Assembly: GCA_020627535.1 (NCBI GenBank)
Contig: JAHDGU010000005.1
Span: forward strand, 124,001-188,000
Direction: 5' to 3'
Length of the DNA: 64,000 bases
Origin: Saprospiraceae bacterium
Lineage (GTDB): Bacteria; Bacteroidota; Bacteroidia; Chitinophagales; Saprospiraceae
The notes beneath the pieces were generated by a model. The model had not been told where the DNA came from. It saw nothing but the letters and a program-made list of their open reading frames with translations, and did no database searches. Shown piece after piece: positions 8,770 through 17,882 of the stretch; position 1 is the first letter of the stretch, and each line of letters begins with the position of its first letter. Made by a program: the position numbers and the translations under genes.

Positions 8770-9654
8770 ATGGAGGCAGCACAAGATTCAGCATGGCAGA
8801 TACTATTGGAAAAATTATCATCTTGGCTTGACGCCATAGTGCTAAGTATCCCCAATATCGTGTTGGCCGTAGTGTGTTTCGGTCTTGCTTTTTGGCTTGC
8901 GAGGGTTCTTAGAAGAGTTTCGGAGAGATTGTTACGTAGCTTGGTCAAGGTAGTATCTATACGTCAGCTAATTGCTAATATTTTCTCTGTTATAGTGGTG
9001 ATGATTGGATTCTTGATGGCCCTTGCTATACTCAATCTGGATGGTACGGTTAAGTCCTTATTGGCGGGAGCTGGAGTTGCTGGTTTGGCAGTGAGTTTGG
9101 CTCTGCAGGGTGTACTGTCCAATACCTTCTCTGGTATATTCCTGGCAGTCAAGGACGAGCTCAATGTCGGAGACTACATAGAGACCAATGGTTACGCAGG
9201 AGAGGTGATTTCTGTAGATTTAAGAAATACAAAACTTCGAGAAGTTGACAATAATATTGTAGTCATTCCCAATAGGCAAATCTTGGACAAACCATTTAAG
9301 AACTACGGATTGACGACAGACATACGTACCACTATAGAGTGTGGTGTGGCTTATGATAGTGATCTTGAGCTCGTGGAGCATATATCCTTAGAGACTGTCA
9401 GAAGAGAGTTTGACAAAATAATAGGGAAAGAGCCAGAATTTTTCTTCACAGAATACGGGACGAGTTCGATCAATTTTAAACTGCGCTTCTGGACCCCAGG
9501 TACGCGAAAGCGTAAGGCTGTGGAAGTAAAAAGTCAAGCGATCAAAGCATTGACTGATGCATTCTCGGAGCATGACATATCTATTCCATATCCCACTCGT
9601 GAGGTGATCAGTAACTTTACTTTGCAAGATGCGACTCTTGAGTACTCCCGATAG
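8770..9654 (+). CDS. Small-conductance mechanosensitive channel, MscS family
   Basis: Second MscS protein of the window (294 residues). An N-terminal region precedes three hydrophobic helices at about 20-45, 65-85 and 92-125. The pore helix GAGVAGLAVSLALQGVLSN is very MscS-like, and the beta domain shows LNVGDYIE and VVIPNR. It is a closer match to classical MscS than the copy at 197-1051. A terminator follows at 9691. Confidence 0.93.
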   Translation: MEAAQDSAWQILLEKLSSWLDAIVLSIPNIVLAVVCFGLAFWLARVLRRVSERLLRSLVKVVSIRQLIANIFSVIVVMIGFLMALAILNLDGTVKSLLAGAGVAGLAVSLALQGVLSNTFSGIFLAVKDELNVGDYIETNGYAGEVISVDLRNTKLREVDNNIVVIPNRQILDKPFKNYGLTTDIRTTIECGVAYDSDLELVEHISLETVRREFDKIIGKEPEFFFTEYGTSSINFKLRFWTPGTRKRKAVEVKSQAIKALTDAFSEHDISIPYPTREVISNFTLQDATLEYSR

Positions 9655-9690
9655 TCATCAAGAATTAGGGGTTTTAGGTTTTCTATTGAG

Positions 9691-9719
9691 AGCCGTGGGT
9701 TTTACCTGCGGCTTTTTTT
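9691..9719 (+). terminator. Rho-independent terminator after MscS gene
   Basis: A five-base stem AGCCG/CGGCT with an inner GGT/ACC pairing is followed at once by seven T residues. It lies 37 bases after the MscS stop. Confidence 0.75.
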
Positions 9720-9792
9720 ATGTCATTGTACGTCTAAGTATAGCTTCAGACCAAGTGTTTTAAAATCATTTGTTTTATGCACCTTTGTTGGT

Positions 9793-10623
9793 ATGAAAGG
9801 AGTCATCCGTTTACTTAGGTTTTGGTGTTTTCGATCTTTTCTTTTGATATATTGTAATTTTTATGGTGTTCTACATGCGCAAGATAAGTACGATCCTGAC
9901 CCATTGCGAGAGTATGAAATCAGGCGAATAGACACCTATTTTTTTGAGAGTCTATCTTCGTCGGATTCTTTACTGCAAAGCCAGGAGTATTTCAATGATC
10001 AAGGTAGACGTCTTAGCAGTAGGCGCTTGTCTGATGGAAAAGTCAAGAGTGAATATCGATTTCATTATTCCAACGATACCTTGATGATAGGAACATCGAC
10101 TCTGTCGAGGGGATATCTTGTCAATAAGTCGGTGATTAAAAACGATAAGAAGGGTAGACCGATCTCTGTGATTAACTACGACAGACAACAGAATAAGACT
10201 GGAGATAAACTTAAAATACGCTACAATGATAAGGAGGGATGGAGCGAAACTAAATTCTATCAAGATAAGCAACTGGTCAATACTACTAGACGTGATCTAA
10301 ATATGAGTCCTCGGTATCGTGGTATTTGGATTTCTCTACATGGAGGATTGTTTTTGAAGAAACCAAAATCTCTAGATGATCCCAATTGGTTATTGGATCA
10401 ATTTTGTGAGTCAACTATTCCTTTGATGATTTGTACCAAGGAGGTCATTATTATGGATGAAAGTGTCAATGTGATCAGTATCCGAGGTCTCGTAGCGGTG
10501 GATATAGGTGACCAAATTGAACTTGAGCGCTATTATGACTCTAAGGGACTCTTGCGCTATATAAGGCAATCAATCAATGGCCACTCTATTGGGATACAGT
10601 CGCTTCACTATTTCAAAGAGTAG
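9793..10623 (+). CDS. Secreted protein of unknown function
   Basis: I do not recognise a family with confidence. The 276 residues begin with a long signal peptide (hydrophobic FRSFLLIYCNFYGVLHA, cleavage after LHAQ region). The mature part has short repeating strands of the pattern Y-x-D/N-x-x-G-R, for example SQEYFNDQGRRLSS, SVIKNDKKGRPIS and ERYYDSKGLLRY, as in secreted beta-strand repeat proteins of Bacteroidota. Its function is open. It precedes a cupin gene by 18 bases in the same direction. Confidence 0.6.
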   Translation: MKGVIRLLRFWCFRSFLLIYCNFYGVLHAQDKYDPDPLREYEIRRIDTYFFESLSSSDSLLQSQEYFNDQGRRLSSRRLSDGKVKSEYRFHYSNDTLMIGTSTLSRGYLVNKSVIKNDKKGRPISVINYDRQQNKTGDKLKIRYNDKEGWSETKFYQDKQLVNTTRRDLNMSPRYRGIWISLHGGLFLKKPKSLDDPNWLLDQFCESTIPLMICTKEVIIMDESVNVISIRGLVAVDIGDQIELERYYDSKGLLRYIRQSINGHSIGIQSLHYFKE

Positions 10624-10641
10624 ATTGTATATCTTCGTCCT

Positions 10642-11007
10642 ATGTCAGAGAGATATAAGTTGCAACGAGATCCGTTTGTAGTACCTACCGCGGATAACAA
10701 GGTGATCAGAGAGCATTTCGGCAGAGCGAGTACACGGGATGACGACTATAGTATTGCACACATGATTGCGCCTCCACACTGGGCAGAGCCATATCAGACG
10801 CCAGAATTTGACGAGGTGACACTAGTCGTCAGAGGTGCCAAGCAGATCATCATTGATGATAAGAAATTAATCTTGAGCGCTGGTGATTCTATTCGGATCA
10901 AGGCAGGTGTGCGCATCCAATACTCCAATCCGCATGATGAAGAGTGCGAATATGTTTCCATCTGCTATCCAGCGTTTTCAATTGATAGGGTTCACAGAGA
11001 AGACTAG
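10642..11007 (+). CDS. Single-domain cupin protein
   Basis: A 121-residue small beta-barrel protein. The motifs PPHWAEPYQTPEFDEVTLVVRG and LSAGDSIRIKAGVRIQYSNP follow the two cupin motifs. The histidine pattern is incomplete, so metal binding and activity cannot be called. Its TAG stop shares CTAG with the stop of the convergent DUF2490 gene. Confidence 0.75.
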   Translation: MSERYKLQRDPFVVPTADNKVIREHFGRASTRDDDYSIAHMIAPPHWAEPYQTPEFDEVTLVVRGAKQIIIDDKKLILSAGDSIRIKAGVRIQYSNPHDEECEYVSICYPAFSIDRVHRED

Positions 11008-11714
11008 AGCCGCTTGGACGAATTTCTACCTTGAGGCCACGTCCAGTACCAGTCTATCCTGAGCCATACTCGATGTCTAGTTTCGCGATTGATGTAGCCA
11101 TCGAGCCTGTAGTCTGGTCCAATTTCAATCTTTTGGTATTGATTGATTTTTCTTCCTAGCACAGTGACAAGTCTGGACTCCAGATTAAAGTCATCGTTAT
11201 TCCAGATTCCGAGATGCTCATGATTGATCTTGAGGTAGCTTTCGCCATTGTCGAGACTCCTTCCTTGGAGAGGGATCTGCAGAGATACTCTTGTGCGCAG
11301 TCGGTAGATTGATTGCTCATCAGTCCAGGTGTAGTCTTGTGCTAAGCGATATGCTGCTGCAAGCCCCGCGATCTTCGATTTATGGACATATTGTTGCATA
11401 AGCCGCTGGGCATTTTCGCCATTTCTCGTGCGCAAGAGATATCCCAAATTGAGGCTAGAGGATAACCCTACAGAGCGACTCACCAAAGCACTGATGTCAG
11501 TCTGTACATAGTCGTATTCGCCTGTCTTACCATCCTGAGAATTTCCGATACCAAGCTGCTGCCTCGACTCTGTCTGAAGATTTATTCTCCACTTGGAGTC
11601 TATTTTTTTGGTGACAATAAGCGTCGGCATATAGCCGTACTGATATCTGTATTGGGCATTTAAGGATGAGAGACTGGCTGTCGCCAAAATAATAAGTAGA
11701 ACTCTTACTCTCAT
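11004..11714 (-). CDS. DUF2490 family outer-membrane-type protein
   Basis: Signal peptide (LLIILATASLSSLNAQ) followed by about 215 residues of alternating beta-strands ending in HRVWLRIDWYWTW. This matches the DUF2490 pattern of small predicted beta-barrels of unknown function in Bacteroidota. A second DUF2490 gene lies at 48694-49344. It is read directly after the 11714-12286 gene; the two meet without a gap, so translational coupling is likely. Confidence 0.75.
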   Translation of the reverse strand: MRVRVLLIILATASLSSLNAQYRYQYGYMPTLIVTKKIDSKWRINLQTESRQQLGIGNSQDGKTGEYDYVQTDISALVSRSVGLSSSLNLGYLLRTRNGENAQRLMQQYVHKSKIAGLAAAYRLAQDYTWTDEQSIYRLRTRVSLQIPLQGRSLDNGESYLKINHEHLGIWNNDDFNLESRLVTVLGRKINQYQKIEIGPDYRLDGYINRETRHRVWLRIDWYWTWPQGRNSSKRL

Positions 11715-12286
11715 CAGAACTCCAGATTTTCGAGAGATTCTTCGATGATTTTTGTCTGGTTTAATAGCAGTCCTTTGTCATCCATCAGCAACTCATAGGT
11801 GCTGATTCCATCTTCAGAATTGGCCTTGATGATGAGCTCGTATCTCGTTGTGATTGGACTGTCTTTTCCATTAATCTTGCTGATGACATTCTCTGGTGAT
11901 CCGGATAATTGTCGCTGTATTTTCTTGATTTTATACTTTTTGAATTTATCGAGGATCGTCTCATTAATTTCCACTTGTAGAGACGGAGCTAGAGATTTGA
12001 ATTTGATGAGGATCTCTGCATCTTCAAGATTTCCCTCTTTGTCGAACTCGATACTATATTTTTTTTTTGCGATTCTTGTCTTGACCTCATAGCTGTGAGA
12101 TTTAAGGCCTTGTTCCAGATACCATTTATGTTTCGAAAAGTTTGGGAGTTTCTCGACGAATTCTAGCGCCTCCACAGGGACAGAGGACTTTGGAACGCGA
12201 TACTCTTTCTCATACTTGAATTGTCCTGACATCGATTGTGGACAGGAGAGAAGGGCGAAGAGAAGCAAAAGGAAGATGCTTTTCAT
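11714..12286 (-). CDS. Secreted PepSY-like protein, function unknown
   Basis: 190 residues with an N-terminal signal peptide (SIFLLLLFALLSCPQSMSGQ). The mature part, with VEFVEKLP-like and WYLEQGLKSHSYEVKTRIAKKKYSIEF segments, reads like a tandem PepSY-like/DUF2874 fold: helix then YEV...YSIEFD strands, repeated once. The family assignment is an inference. It is likely co-transcribed with the DUF2490 gene. Confidence 0.55.
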   Translation of the reverse strand: MKSIFLLLLFALLSCPQSMSGQFKYEKEYRVPKSSVPVEALEFVEKLPNFSKHKWYLEQGLKSHSYEVKTRIAKKKYSIEFDKEGNLEDAEILIKFKSLAPSLQVEINETILDKFKKYKIKKIQRQLSGSPENVISKINGKDSPITTRYELIIKANSEDGISTYELLMDDKGLLLNQTKIIEESLENLEF

Positions 12287-12339
12287 ATGACGGATATTGT
12301 GGCTAAAAGATATAATGCTCTTTTGATAAGCTTGTTGAC

Positions 12340-12849
12340 TTATCGTGATGATACATCTTGTGCAAGGAGGCGAAGTATGATTCTTATCTGAGCAAGATGA
12401 TAGACGTCATGATGCACTATGCCTGTGATGAGCTTGTGATAGGTAAATTGCTTCTTGAAGTCACTGTCAAAGTAAGTTTCCATGAGAAATTGATCATTTC
12501 TTGTCTCAAGCATCCCTAGAAACTCGAGTACACTCTCACGATGTGCTTGAAGATTTTGGTCAATTCCTAGTGCTTGAAGCGAATTATTGTCGGGCCAGTT
12601 ATCAGGATCTGAGTCATTCTTGCTTGCTTTTCCCGTTCGCATTCTTTCCACAGCTTCGACTCTCCAAAATCTAAGGTGAGCTAATTGTTGAGCAATGGAT
12701 GTCTTCAGACCATATGGTATCTGGAAAAGACTGTCGGCCTTGAGCTGATCTAGTGTACGATCTACAGATCTACCGATCCACGGACTGCCTTTGTGGAGCT
12801 CTTCGTACTGTGTGATAATGCTCTTTATGACGTAGCTTGTGGTTGCCAT
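12340..12849 (-). CDS. DinB-like protein
   Basis: 169 residues with a four-helix DinB pattern: conserved histidine in IAQQLAHLRFWRVEAVERM and the C-terminal VHHDVYHLAQIRIILRLL block whose two histidines would complete a metal site. Members include thiol-transferases and many of unknown activity, so the substrate is open. A 17-base inverted repeat lies just upstream of its start codon (12853-12869). Confidence 0.75.
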   Translation of the reverse strand: MATTSYVIKSIITQYEELHKGSPWIGRSVDRTLDQLKADSLFQIPYGLKTSIAQQLAHLRFWRVEAVERMRTGKASKNDSDPDNWPDNNSLQALGIDQNLQAHRESVLEFLGMLETRNDQFLMETYFDSDFKKQFTYHKLITGIVHHDVYHLAQIRIILRLLAQDVSSR

Positions 12850-12852
12850 TGG

Positions 12853-12869
12853 AGTGACTTTGCGTCACT
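12853..12869. promoter_or_regulatory. Inverted repeat at the 5-prime end of the DinB-like gene
   Basis: AGTGAC-TTTGC-GTCACT, a perfect six-base dyad starting four bases upstream of the DinB-like ATG. On the mRNA it would fold over the ribosome-binding region; on DNA it could be an operator. Confidence 0.35.
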
Positions 12870-12879
12870 GGCAAAGCTA

Positions 12880-13009
12880 GACAATGTGAAGAGCTTGCGC
12901 TACCGGTGGGAGCCATGCGCAGCAGTCTGAGCAGAGCGAGGACCAAGTGGCGGACGACGGGACGCAGCCAATCGTAGATGGCTGGGGAGCGCCCTTGAGG
13001 GTGTCCAGG
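12880..13009. other. GC-rich intergenic stretch with hairpins
   Basis: This spacer is clearly richer in G and C than its surroundings. It holds CAGCCA...TGGCTG (12965-12984) and GCCC-TTGA-GGGT-type (12990-13003) hairpins. An open frame crosses it on the minus strand but overlaps the DinB-like gene and has no family resemblance. It could be a structured RNA or a remnant of an inserted element. Confidence 0.3.
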
Positions 13010-13029
13010 ATCGAACAATAGTGTTCGAT
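13010..13029. promoter_or_regulatory. Dyad: candidate enhancer site of the efflux operon
   Basis: ATCGAACA-ATAG-TGTTCGAT, a perfect eight-base inverted repeat centred about 72 bases upstream of the sigma-54-like promoter at 13089. The size and spacing suit an upstream activator site for a dimeric NtrC-type protein. The obvious candidate is the regulator at 19170-20531. Confidence 0.5.
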
Positions 13030-13088
13030 ATCGCACAATATGAGCATAATGTATATGTGTAAGTTGCAGAAAATCAATGAAATAAATC

Positions 13089-13105
13089 TTGGCATTGCGA
13101 TTGTT
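13089..13105 (+). promoter_or_regulatory. Sigma-54 (-24/-12) promoter candidate
   Basis: TTGGCATTGCGATTGTT has GG at 13091-13092 and GT at 13103-13104, separated by exactly ten bases as sigma-54 requires. The -12 GC is GT here. Transcription would begin near 13116, leaving a leader of about 16 bases before the adaptor ATG at 13132. Confidence 0.55.
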
Positions 13106-13131
13106 TCTCTGTCTGTAGAACAAACGAGGCA

Positions 13132-14379
13132 ATGGATCGAGAAATCACAAAATCAGAACGAAGAGCTGCCAATGGTATGAGGTACATATGGCTAGGTCTC
13201 ACAATAGCTGCGCTGGTCTTCTGCGCATATGCCATGCGAAAGTATCTCAAAAAGTCAGCGAAATCCTCCGAACTTGTGATTGCTACAGTGGATAGAGGAA
13301 TTGTCAGATCTACCTTGTCTGCTGCTGGAGTTGTCATGGCATCATCAGAGCGAATCATCAATGCGCCGGTGACTACGGAGATCCAAGAAGTCGAGCTCAT
13401 ATCTGGAGCGACAGTCAATGAGGGAGACGTGATCATGAATTTGAATGAAGAATTTGTCAGGCTCGAGTATGATCAGCTTCGTGATCAACTATCGCTAAGA
13501 AACAATAATATGTCAAGACTGAAACTGGAGTATGATAAGAATCTTAAAGATCTCGACTATACAGATCAGATCAAACAGCTGCAGATCAATCGACTAGCTG
13601 CTGAGGTCAATAATCAGAAACGCTTACTGGAGATCGGTGGATCTACGCAAGAGGAACTAGAGGCTTCTCAGATGGCGCTCCGAATTGCTAAATTGGAAAA
13701 GAAGCAACTAGAAAATGAATTGCAGTTTCGACGAGCGGTCAACAGCACCGATAAAAATAATTTACAACTTGAGTACGATATTCAATACAAACAGCTGCGA
13801 GAGCTAGGGAAAAAATTGAATCAGACTGAACTAAAATCTCCAGTGAGTGGAGTCATCACATGGATCAATGATAATATCGGTGAGACAGTCACTGAGGGTG
13901 AACCGCTCGTGCGCATTGCCAATTTGACGCGCTATGAAATCGAAGCAACAACCACAGATCGGAATCTCAATGAACTCTATGTAGGAATGCCTGCAGAGGT
14001 ACGGATTGGTCGATCAAAACTAGAGGGTAGTATCGATCGTATCAATCCAGAGGTAGTAAATAATACCATCAGATTTTATATAGCTCTAGAAGATGCCAAC
14101 AATGAGGTCCTCAGACCCAACTTGAGATCAGAGGTGCTTCTGATCAAAGGCATCAAAGAAGATGTATTGAGGTCCAAGAGAGGATCCATACTGACTGGCG
14201 CAGCGAGCCAATATGTCTATAAGGTGAGCGGCAATACTGCAGAGAAGGTCCGCATCCGAAAAGGTCTCATCAGCTCAGACTATTTTGAAGTGGTAGATGG
14301 ATTGCAAGCGGGCGATCGCATCATCATCAGTGATGTTGATGAATATGAACACATGGACCAATTTCAAATCAAAGGCTAA
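13132..14379 (+). CDS. Efflux membrane-fusion (HlyD/MacA-type) adaptor
   Basis: Periplasmic adaptor linking an inner-membrane transporter to TolC. One N-terminal membrane helix at about residues 17-36, then a lipoyl/barrel-sandwich half (SGATVNEGDVIMNLNEEFV), a long alpha-hairpin coiled coil (about 115-225), the second lipoyl half (LKSPVSGVITWINDNIGETV) and beta-barrel/membrane-proximal domains. Its 3-prime end lies five bases before the TolC start. It is first of six genes in one direction, after the sigma-54-like promoter. Confidence 0.9.
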   Translation: MDREITKSERRAANGMRYIWLGLTIAALVFCAYAMRKYLKKSAKSSELVIATVDRGIVRSTLSAAGVVMASSERIINAPVTTEIQEVELISGATVNEGDVIMNLNEEFVRLEYDQLRDQLSLRNNNMSRLKLEYDKNLKDLDYTDQIKQLQINRLAAEVNNQKRLLEIGGSTQEELEASQMALRIAKLEKKQLENELQFRRAVNSTDKNNLQLEYDIQYKQLRELGKKLNQTELKSPVSGVITWINDNIGETVTEGEPLVRIANLTRYEIEATTTDRNLNELYVGMPAEVRIGRSKLEGSIDRINPEVVNNTIRFYIALEDANNEVLRPNLRSEVLLIKGIKEDVLRSKRGSILTGAASQYVYKVSGNTAEKVRIRKGLISSDYFEVVDGLQAGDRIIISDVDEYEHMDQFQIKG

Positions 14380-14383
14380 AGAG

Positions 14384-15829
14384 ATGAAAGGTATTTTAAT
14401 TAGCTTGATGCTCTTGACTGCTGCGACTTCTCTCCTTGGACAGAGCTATAATCTCAGTGATATTCATGAACGAGTATTCGATGAGTCATTTGTTGCAAGG
14501 TCTTCAGAAATGACATTGGAGTCTCGAGAAATCGACTACACACTTTTTACTGCTAGTCTCAGGCCTCAAGTAGGCTTGGTCGCTGATTTGCCGAACTATA
14601 CCAAGACATCTTCTGCGATTGTGCAGCCAGATGGAAGTATATTTTTTCAGTCGATACGACAGAGTAATAGTAGTGTATCATTATTTGGTGAGCAAGTCAT
14701 TGCGAGCACTGGTACTAGACTATTTGCATTAAGTAATCTTAGACGCTTCGATGATTTTGGTAGCAGTTTTAAATCATACAATGGCATTCCTGTGAGGCTC
14801 GGATTTAGTCAGGATATATTGGGATTTAACCCATGGAAATATCAAAAAAGAATCCAAGAGATCACTATACAGGAGGCTAGGCGACAATATACTGTCGATA
14901 TGGAATCGGCGCGCTTGCAAAGTACCGATTTGTATTTCAGTATATTGATCGCACGGCAGAATCTGGAGTTGGCTGAGACGAATGTCAGTATCAATGAAAA
15001 CCTAAAACAGATTACCGAAGAGCGATATGCTCTGGGTAAGATCTCGCGTGACGAGCGTCTGCAAGTAGAGACCGAGCTTCAGCGGTCTGTGCTCAATGTC
15101 TCACTTGCGGGCGCCGATCTCAATCAGAGCATTGCAGCACTCAATACTTTGCTCGGAGAAGATATCATTGATACCACAAGTGAGCTTGCACTTCCCTTGC
15201 CGAGATCGTTTATGTTACCTGAACTGCAGCTGCTCAAGGAGTATGCCAGTGAACATCGTCCAGAGTATCTGAGCTGGCTTCGACAACAAGCGGAGCTGGA
15301 GAGTGCCAAGAAGGAAGCTTCTTGGCAGAATGGGGTGCAAATCAATCTCCAAGGGTCTCTTGGGCTCGCTCGAGGTGCAGAAGATGTCGCCACGATTTAT
15401 CGAGATCCCTTCACAGAGCAGCAATTGAATCTGTCTGTCTCAGTGCCATTGGTCAATTGGAATCAAAGAAAAAACTCCATAAAAGCCGTAGAGATCCAAG
15501 AAAAAAATCTCAAGCTGCTCATGGCGCAACAAGCCCTCAGCATAGGGACTGAGATCGAACAACGATACATACGAATAAGACAAGGCCAAAGGGAGTTGCA
15601 GATACTAGCTGAGATAGTCGCCAATGCGGAAGATAGATTTGAAATCTCCAATCAGCGATACATATTGGGTGATCTAGATCTGACCAATCTTACCCTTGCT
15701 CAGCAAGATATGAATCAGTCGCAGAGGAGTTACACTTTAGCTCTTCGCGACTACTGGATCAATATCTATCAACTACAGATACTGACAGGATACAACTTTA
15801 TCGAAAATAAAAAGATAATCCATCAATAA
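14384..15829 (+). CDS. TolC-family outer-membrane efflux protein
   Basis: I start at ATG 14384 (481 residues); this gives a proper signal peptide (MKGILISLMLLTAATSLLGQ), while a longer open frame would overlap the adaptor gene. The two repeat halves show the TolC/OEP pattern of long helices: SARLQSTDLYFSILIARQNLELAETN and the second-half equivalent GTEIEQRYIRIRQGQRELQILAEIV. It forms the trimeric channel through which the adaptor and permeases export substrate. Confidence 0.9.
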   Translation: MKGILISLMLLTAATSLLGQSYNLSDIHERVFDESFVARSSEMTLESREIDYTLFTASLRPQVGLVADLPNYTKTSSAIVQPDGSIFFQSIRQSNSSVSLFGEQVIASTGTRLFALSNLRRFDDFGSSFKSYNGIPVRLGFSQDILGFNPWKYQKRIQEITIQEARRQYTVDMESARLQSTDLYFSILIARQNLELAETNVSINENLKQITEERYALGKISRDERLQVETELQRSVLNVSLAGADLNQSIAALNTLLGEDIIDTTSELALPLPRSFMLPELQLLKEYASEHRPEYLSWLRQQAELESAKKEASWQNGVQINLQGSLGLARGAEDVATIYRDPFTEQQLNLSVSVPLVNWNQRKNSIKAVEIQEKNLKLLMAQQALSIGTEIEQRYIRIRQGQRELQILAEIVANAEDRFEISNQRYILGDLDLTNLTLAQQDMNQSQRSYTLALRDYWINIYQLQILTGYNFIENKKIIHQ

Positions 15830-15835
15830 TCAATT

Positions 15836-16501
15836 ATGCTACAATTATCAAACATCTCGAAGATCTACCGTACCAAAACGATAGAAACTACAGCCCTTCA
15901 TCAGATCAATCTGGATATCAAGCAAGGTGAATTTTTGAGTATTATGGGACCGTCTGGATGCGGGAAGAGTACATTACTCAATATCATGGGGCTCTTAGAC
16001 GAACCTTCGCAAGGACACCTACTTGTTGATGGTCAACAAATTAACAACTACAGCAGTAAATCAACGTCGAGATTTCGCAACGAGAAGATTGGCTTTATTT
16101 TTCAAAGTTTCCATCTTATACCGGATCTTAAAGTGATAGATAATGTCGAGCTACCATTGCTGTACAGGAGTATTTCTGGTAAAGAACGACGAAGACTAGC
16201 CTCAGAGGCGCTTGACTCGGTCGGTCTAGCCAATCGCAAGGCACATTTTCCTAGTCAACTGAGTGGTGGTCAGAAGCAAAGAGTGGCAATTGCCCGAGCC
16301 ATAGTAGGTAGGCCTAAGATCATTTTGGCTGATGAGCCTACGGGTAATCTCGATAGTGTCATGGGAGATGAAGTAATGGATATACTGATCAATTTGAATA
16401 AAGAGAGTGGTGCGACAATTGTGATGGTGACACACGATGAGCGAATGGCAAAGAAGACCGATAGACTAGTGCGCCTTTATGACGGCGCACAAGTGGCTTG
16501 A
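15836..16501 (+). CDS. ABC transporter ATPase, MacB/LolD type
   Basis: 221 residues with a complete ATPase: Walker A GPSGCGKST near 39-47, Q-loop FQSFHLIP, signature LSGGQKQR, Walker B IILADEPTGNLDS and the H-switch MVTHD. It energises the two FtsX-type permeases that follow. The six-base gap to tolC supports one operon. Confidence 0.95.
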   Translation: MLQLSNISKIYRTKTIETTALHQINLDIKQGEFLSIMGPSGCGKSTLLNIMGLLDEPSQGHLLVDGQQINNYSSKSTSRFRNEKIGFIFQSFHLIPDLKVIDNVELPLLYRSISGKERRRLASEALDSVGLANRKAHFPSQLSGGQKQRVAIARAIVGRPKIILADEPTGNLDSVMGDEVMDILINLNKESGATIVMVTHDERMAKKTDRLVRLYDGAQVA

Positions 16502-16541
16502 GAGCGGTAATATAATCTGATATTCATCTTAATGTAGTTTC

Positions 16542-17882
16542 ATGTTTAAAAATTATTTGACATTAGCGCTGAGAGTCTTGACGAGGCGCAAGTTCTTCAC
16601 TTTTATAAGTCTGTTTGGTATCAGTTTTACCTTGGGGATACTGATGGTGCTTATTTCGTTTTTGGATAGCTCTCTTGGAGAGAATCCACCCTTGTCGGAC
16701 AAAGGGGATATGGTGTTTGTGAGCAATCTCAATCTTGCGAGATATCACTACGATTCTACGATGATTATTGATACAAATCTTGTCCTAGAGGAGATGGTAT
16801 TTGATACGAGCTATGATGTGGCAGAAGCTGGTTCTTCCAATTGGAATAGTAGTGTGAATAATGGAATTTTCCAAAATTATTTTGATGACCTTTCCTCATC
16901 TCGGATGATGACCATTTTTAATTCTGACAACAGTTATGTCGTCTTTAAAGATGAAGTGAAGTTGGAGATGGCTGTGGCATTGACTGATGCAAACTACTGG
17001 AAGGTGTTTGATCATCAGTTTCTCGAAGGACGGAGTTTTGATGATCGAGAAGTACAGAATGCTGCACCAGTGGTTGTCATCACGGATGAAATTGCGGATG
17101 AGCATTTTGGCCGAAAGTCTGATGTGCTGGGCGAGGAAATTGTATTGGATGGGAAGTCTCACAAGATCATAGGCGTTTTCAAGCATATTGGGAAGTTGAT
17201 CTCATTTGTATCCCCAGATGCGGTCATACCCTATACGCATCAGAATCTTGCCAATCAATCGACCTTCTACCACGGAAGTTACAGTGCGATTTTTTTGGCG
17301 AAGGATGGAGCTAGTACGGATGCCTTGAAAGAGGACATTGAAGCAGCATGTGAGACGATTCCACTTGATCATCCGGACAATGAAAATGGATACACGGAGG
17401 CAAAGATGTTTCCGGCAAGTTTTGATGAGATGTTCGCAAGAGGTATTTACTATGATCGTGATGCTTCTAAGAGTTTAAGAATCATGAAGTGGGCTTTATT
17501 TGGTATACTGGCATTTTTTGTCATTCTTCCGACCCTTAATCTTATCAATCTGAATATTAGCCGAATTCTTGAGCGAAGCTCAGAGATAGGTGTGCGAAAG
17601 GCTTTCGGTGCTAGCAGCAGCCATATCATGGGGCAGTTTATTATTGAAAACATCATCCAAACCTTGATTGGCGGAGTGATTGGCTTAGTGCTAGCCATTC
17701 TCTTAATATATTTTATCAACTCGGCAGAATTGATGGGTCGCGCAGATCTGATGATGAATTGGAAGTTCTTTGTATGGTCGTTTTTGATCACGTTGCTTTT
17801 TGGTGTCCTATCTGGATTATTGCCATCGTTAAAAATGTCGAAGATGCAAATCGTCAAGGCTCTTAAAGAAACTCAATTATGA
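16542..17882 (+). CDS. ABC transporter permease, MacB/FtsX type (first)
   Basis: 446 residues with the MacB-like layout: one N-terminal helix (about 18-40), a large periplasmic domain (about 45-315) and three C-terminal helices forming the FtsX domain (SRILERSSEIGVRKAFGASS, then two helices and PSLKMSKMQIVKALKETQL). As a mechanotransmission permease it should act with the ATPase upstream. It overlaps the next permease by four bases (ATGA). Confidence 0.92.
   Translation: MFKNYLTLALRVLTRRKFFTFISLFGISFTLGILMVLISFLDSSLGENPPLSDKGDMVFVSNLNLARYHYDSTMIIDTNLVLEEMVFDTSYDVAEAGSSNWNSSVNNGIFQNYFDDLSSSRMMTIFNSDNSYVVFKDEVKLEMAVALTDANYWKVFDHQFLEGRSFDDREVQNAAPVVVITDEIADEHFGRKSDVLGEEIVLDGKSHKIIGVFKHIGKLISFVSPDAVIPYTHQNLANQSTFYHGSYSAIFLAKDGASTDALKEDIEAACETIPLDHPDNENGYTEAKMFPASFDEMFARGIYYDRDASKSLRIMKWALFGILAFFVILPTLNLINLNISRILERSSEIGVRKAFGASSSHIMGQFIIENIIQTLIGGVIGLVLAILLIYFINSAELMGRADLMMNWKFFVWSFLITLLFGVLSGLLPSLKMSKMQIVKALKETQL

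Noticed and set aside
12770-13132. A 120-residue open frame on the minus strand
   Set aside because: It overlaps the DinB-like gene in another frame and reads through hairpins and the sigma-54-like promoter; the amino-acid pattern is not protein-like.
14310-14335. A GCGATCGC palindrome like the cyanobacterial HIP1 site
   Set aside because: It occurs only a few times in the window, so no iterated family is supported.
14297-14383. Upstream extension of the TolC gene
   Set aside because: It would overlap the adaptor gene and hide the obvious signal peptide at 14384.
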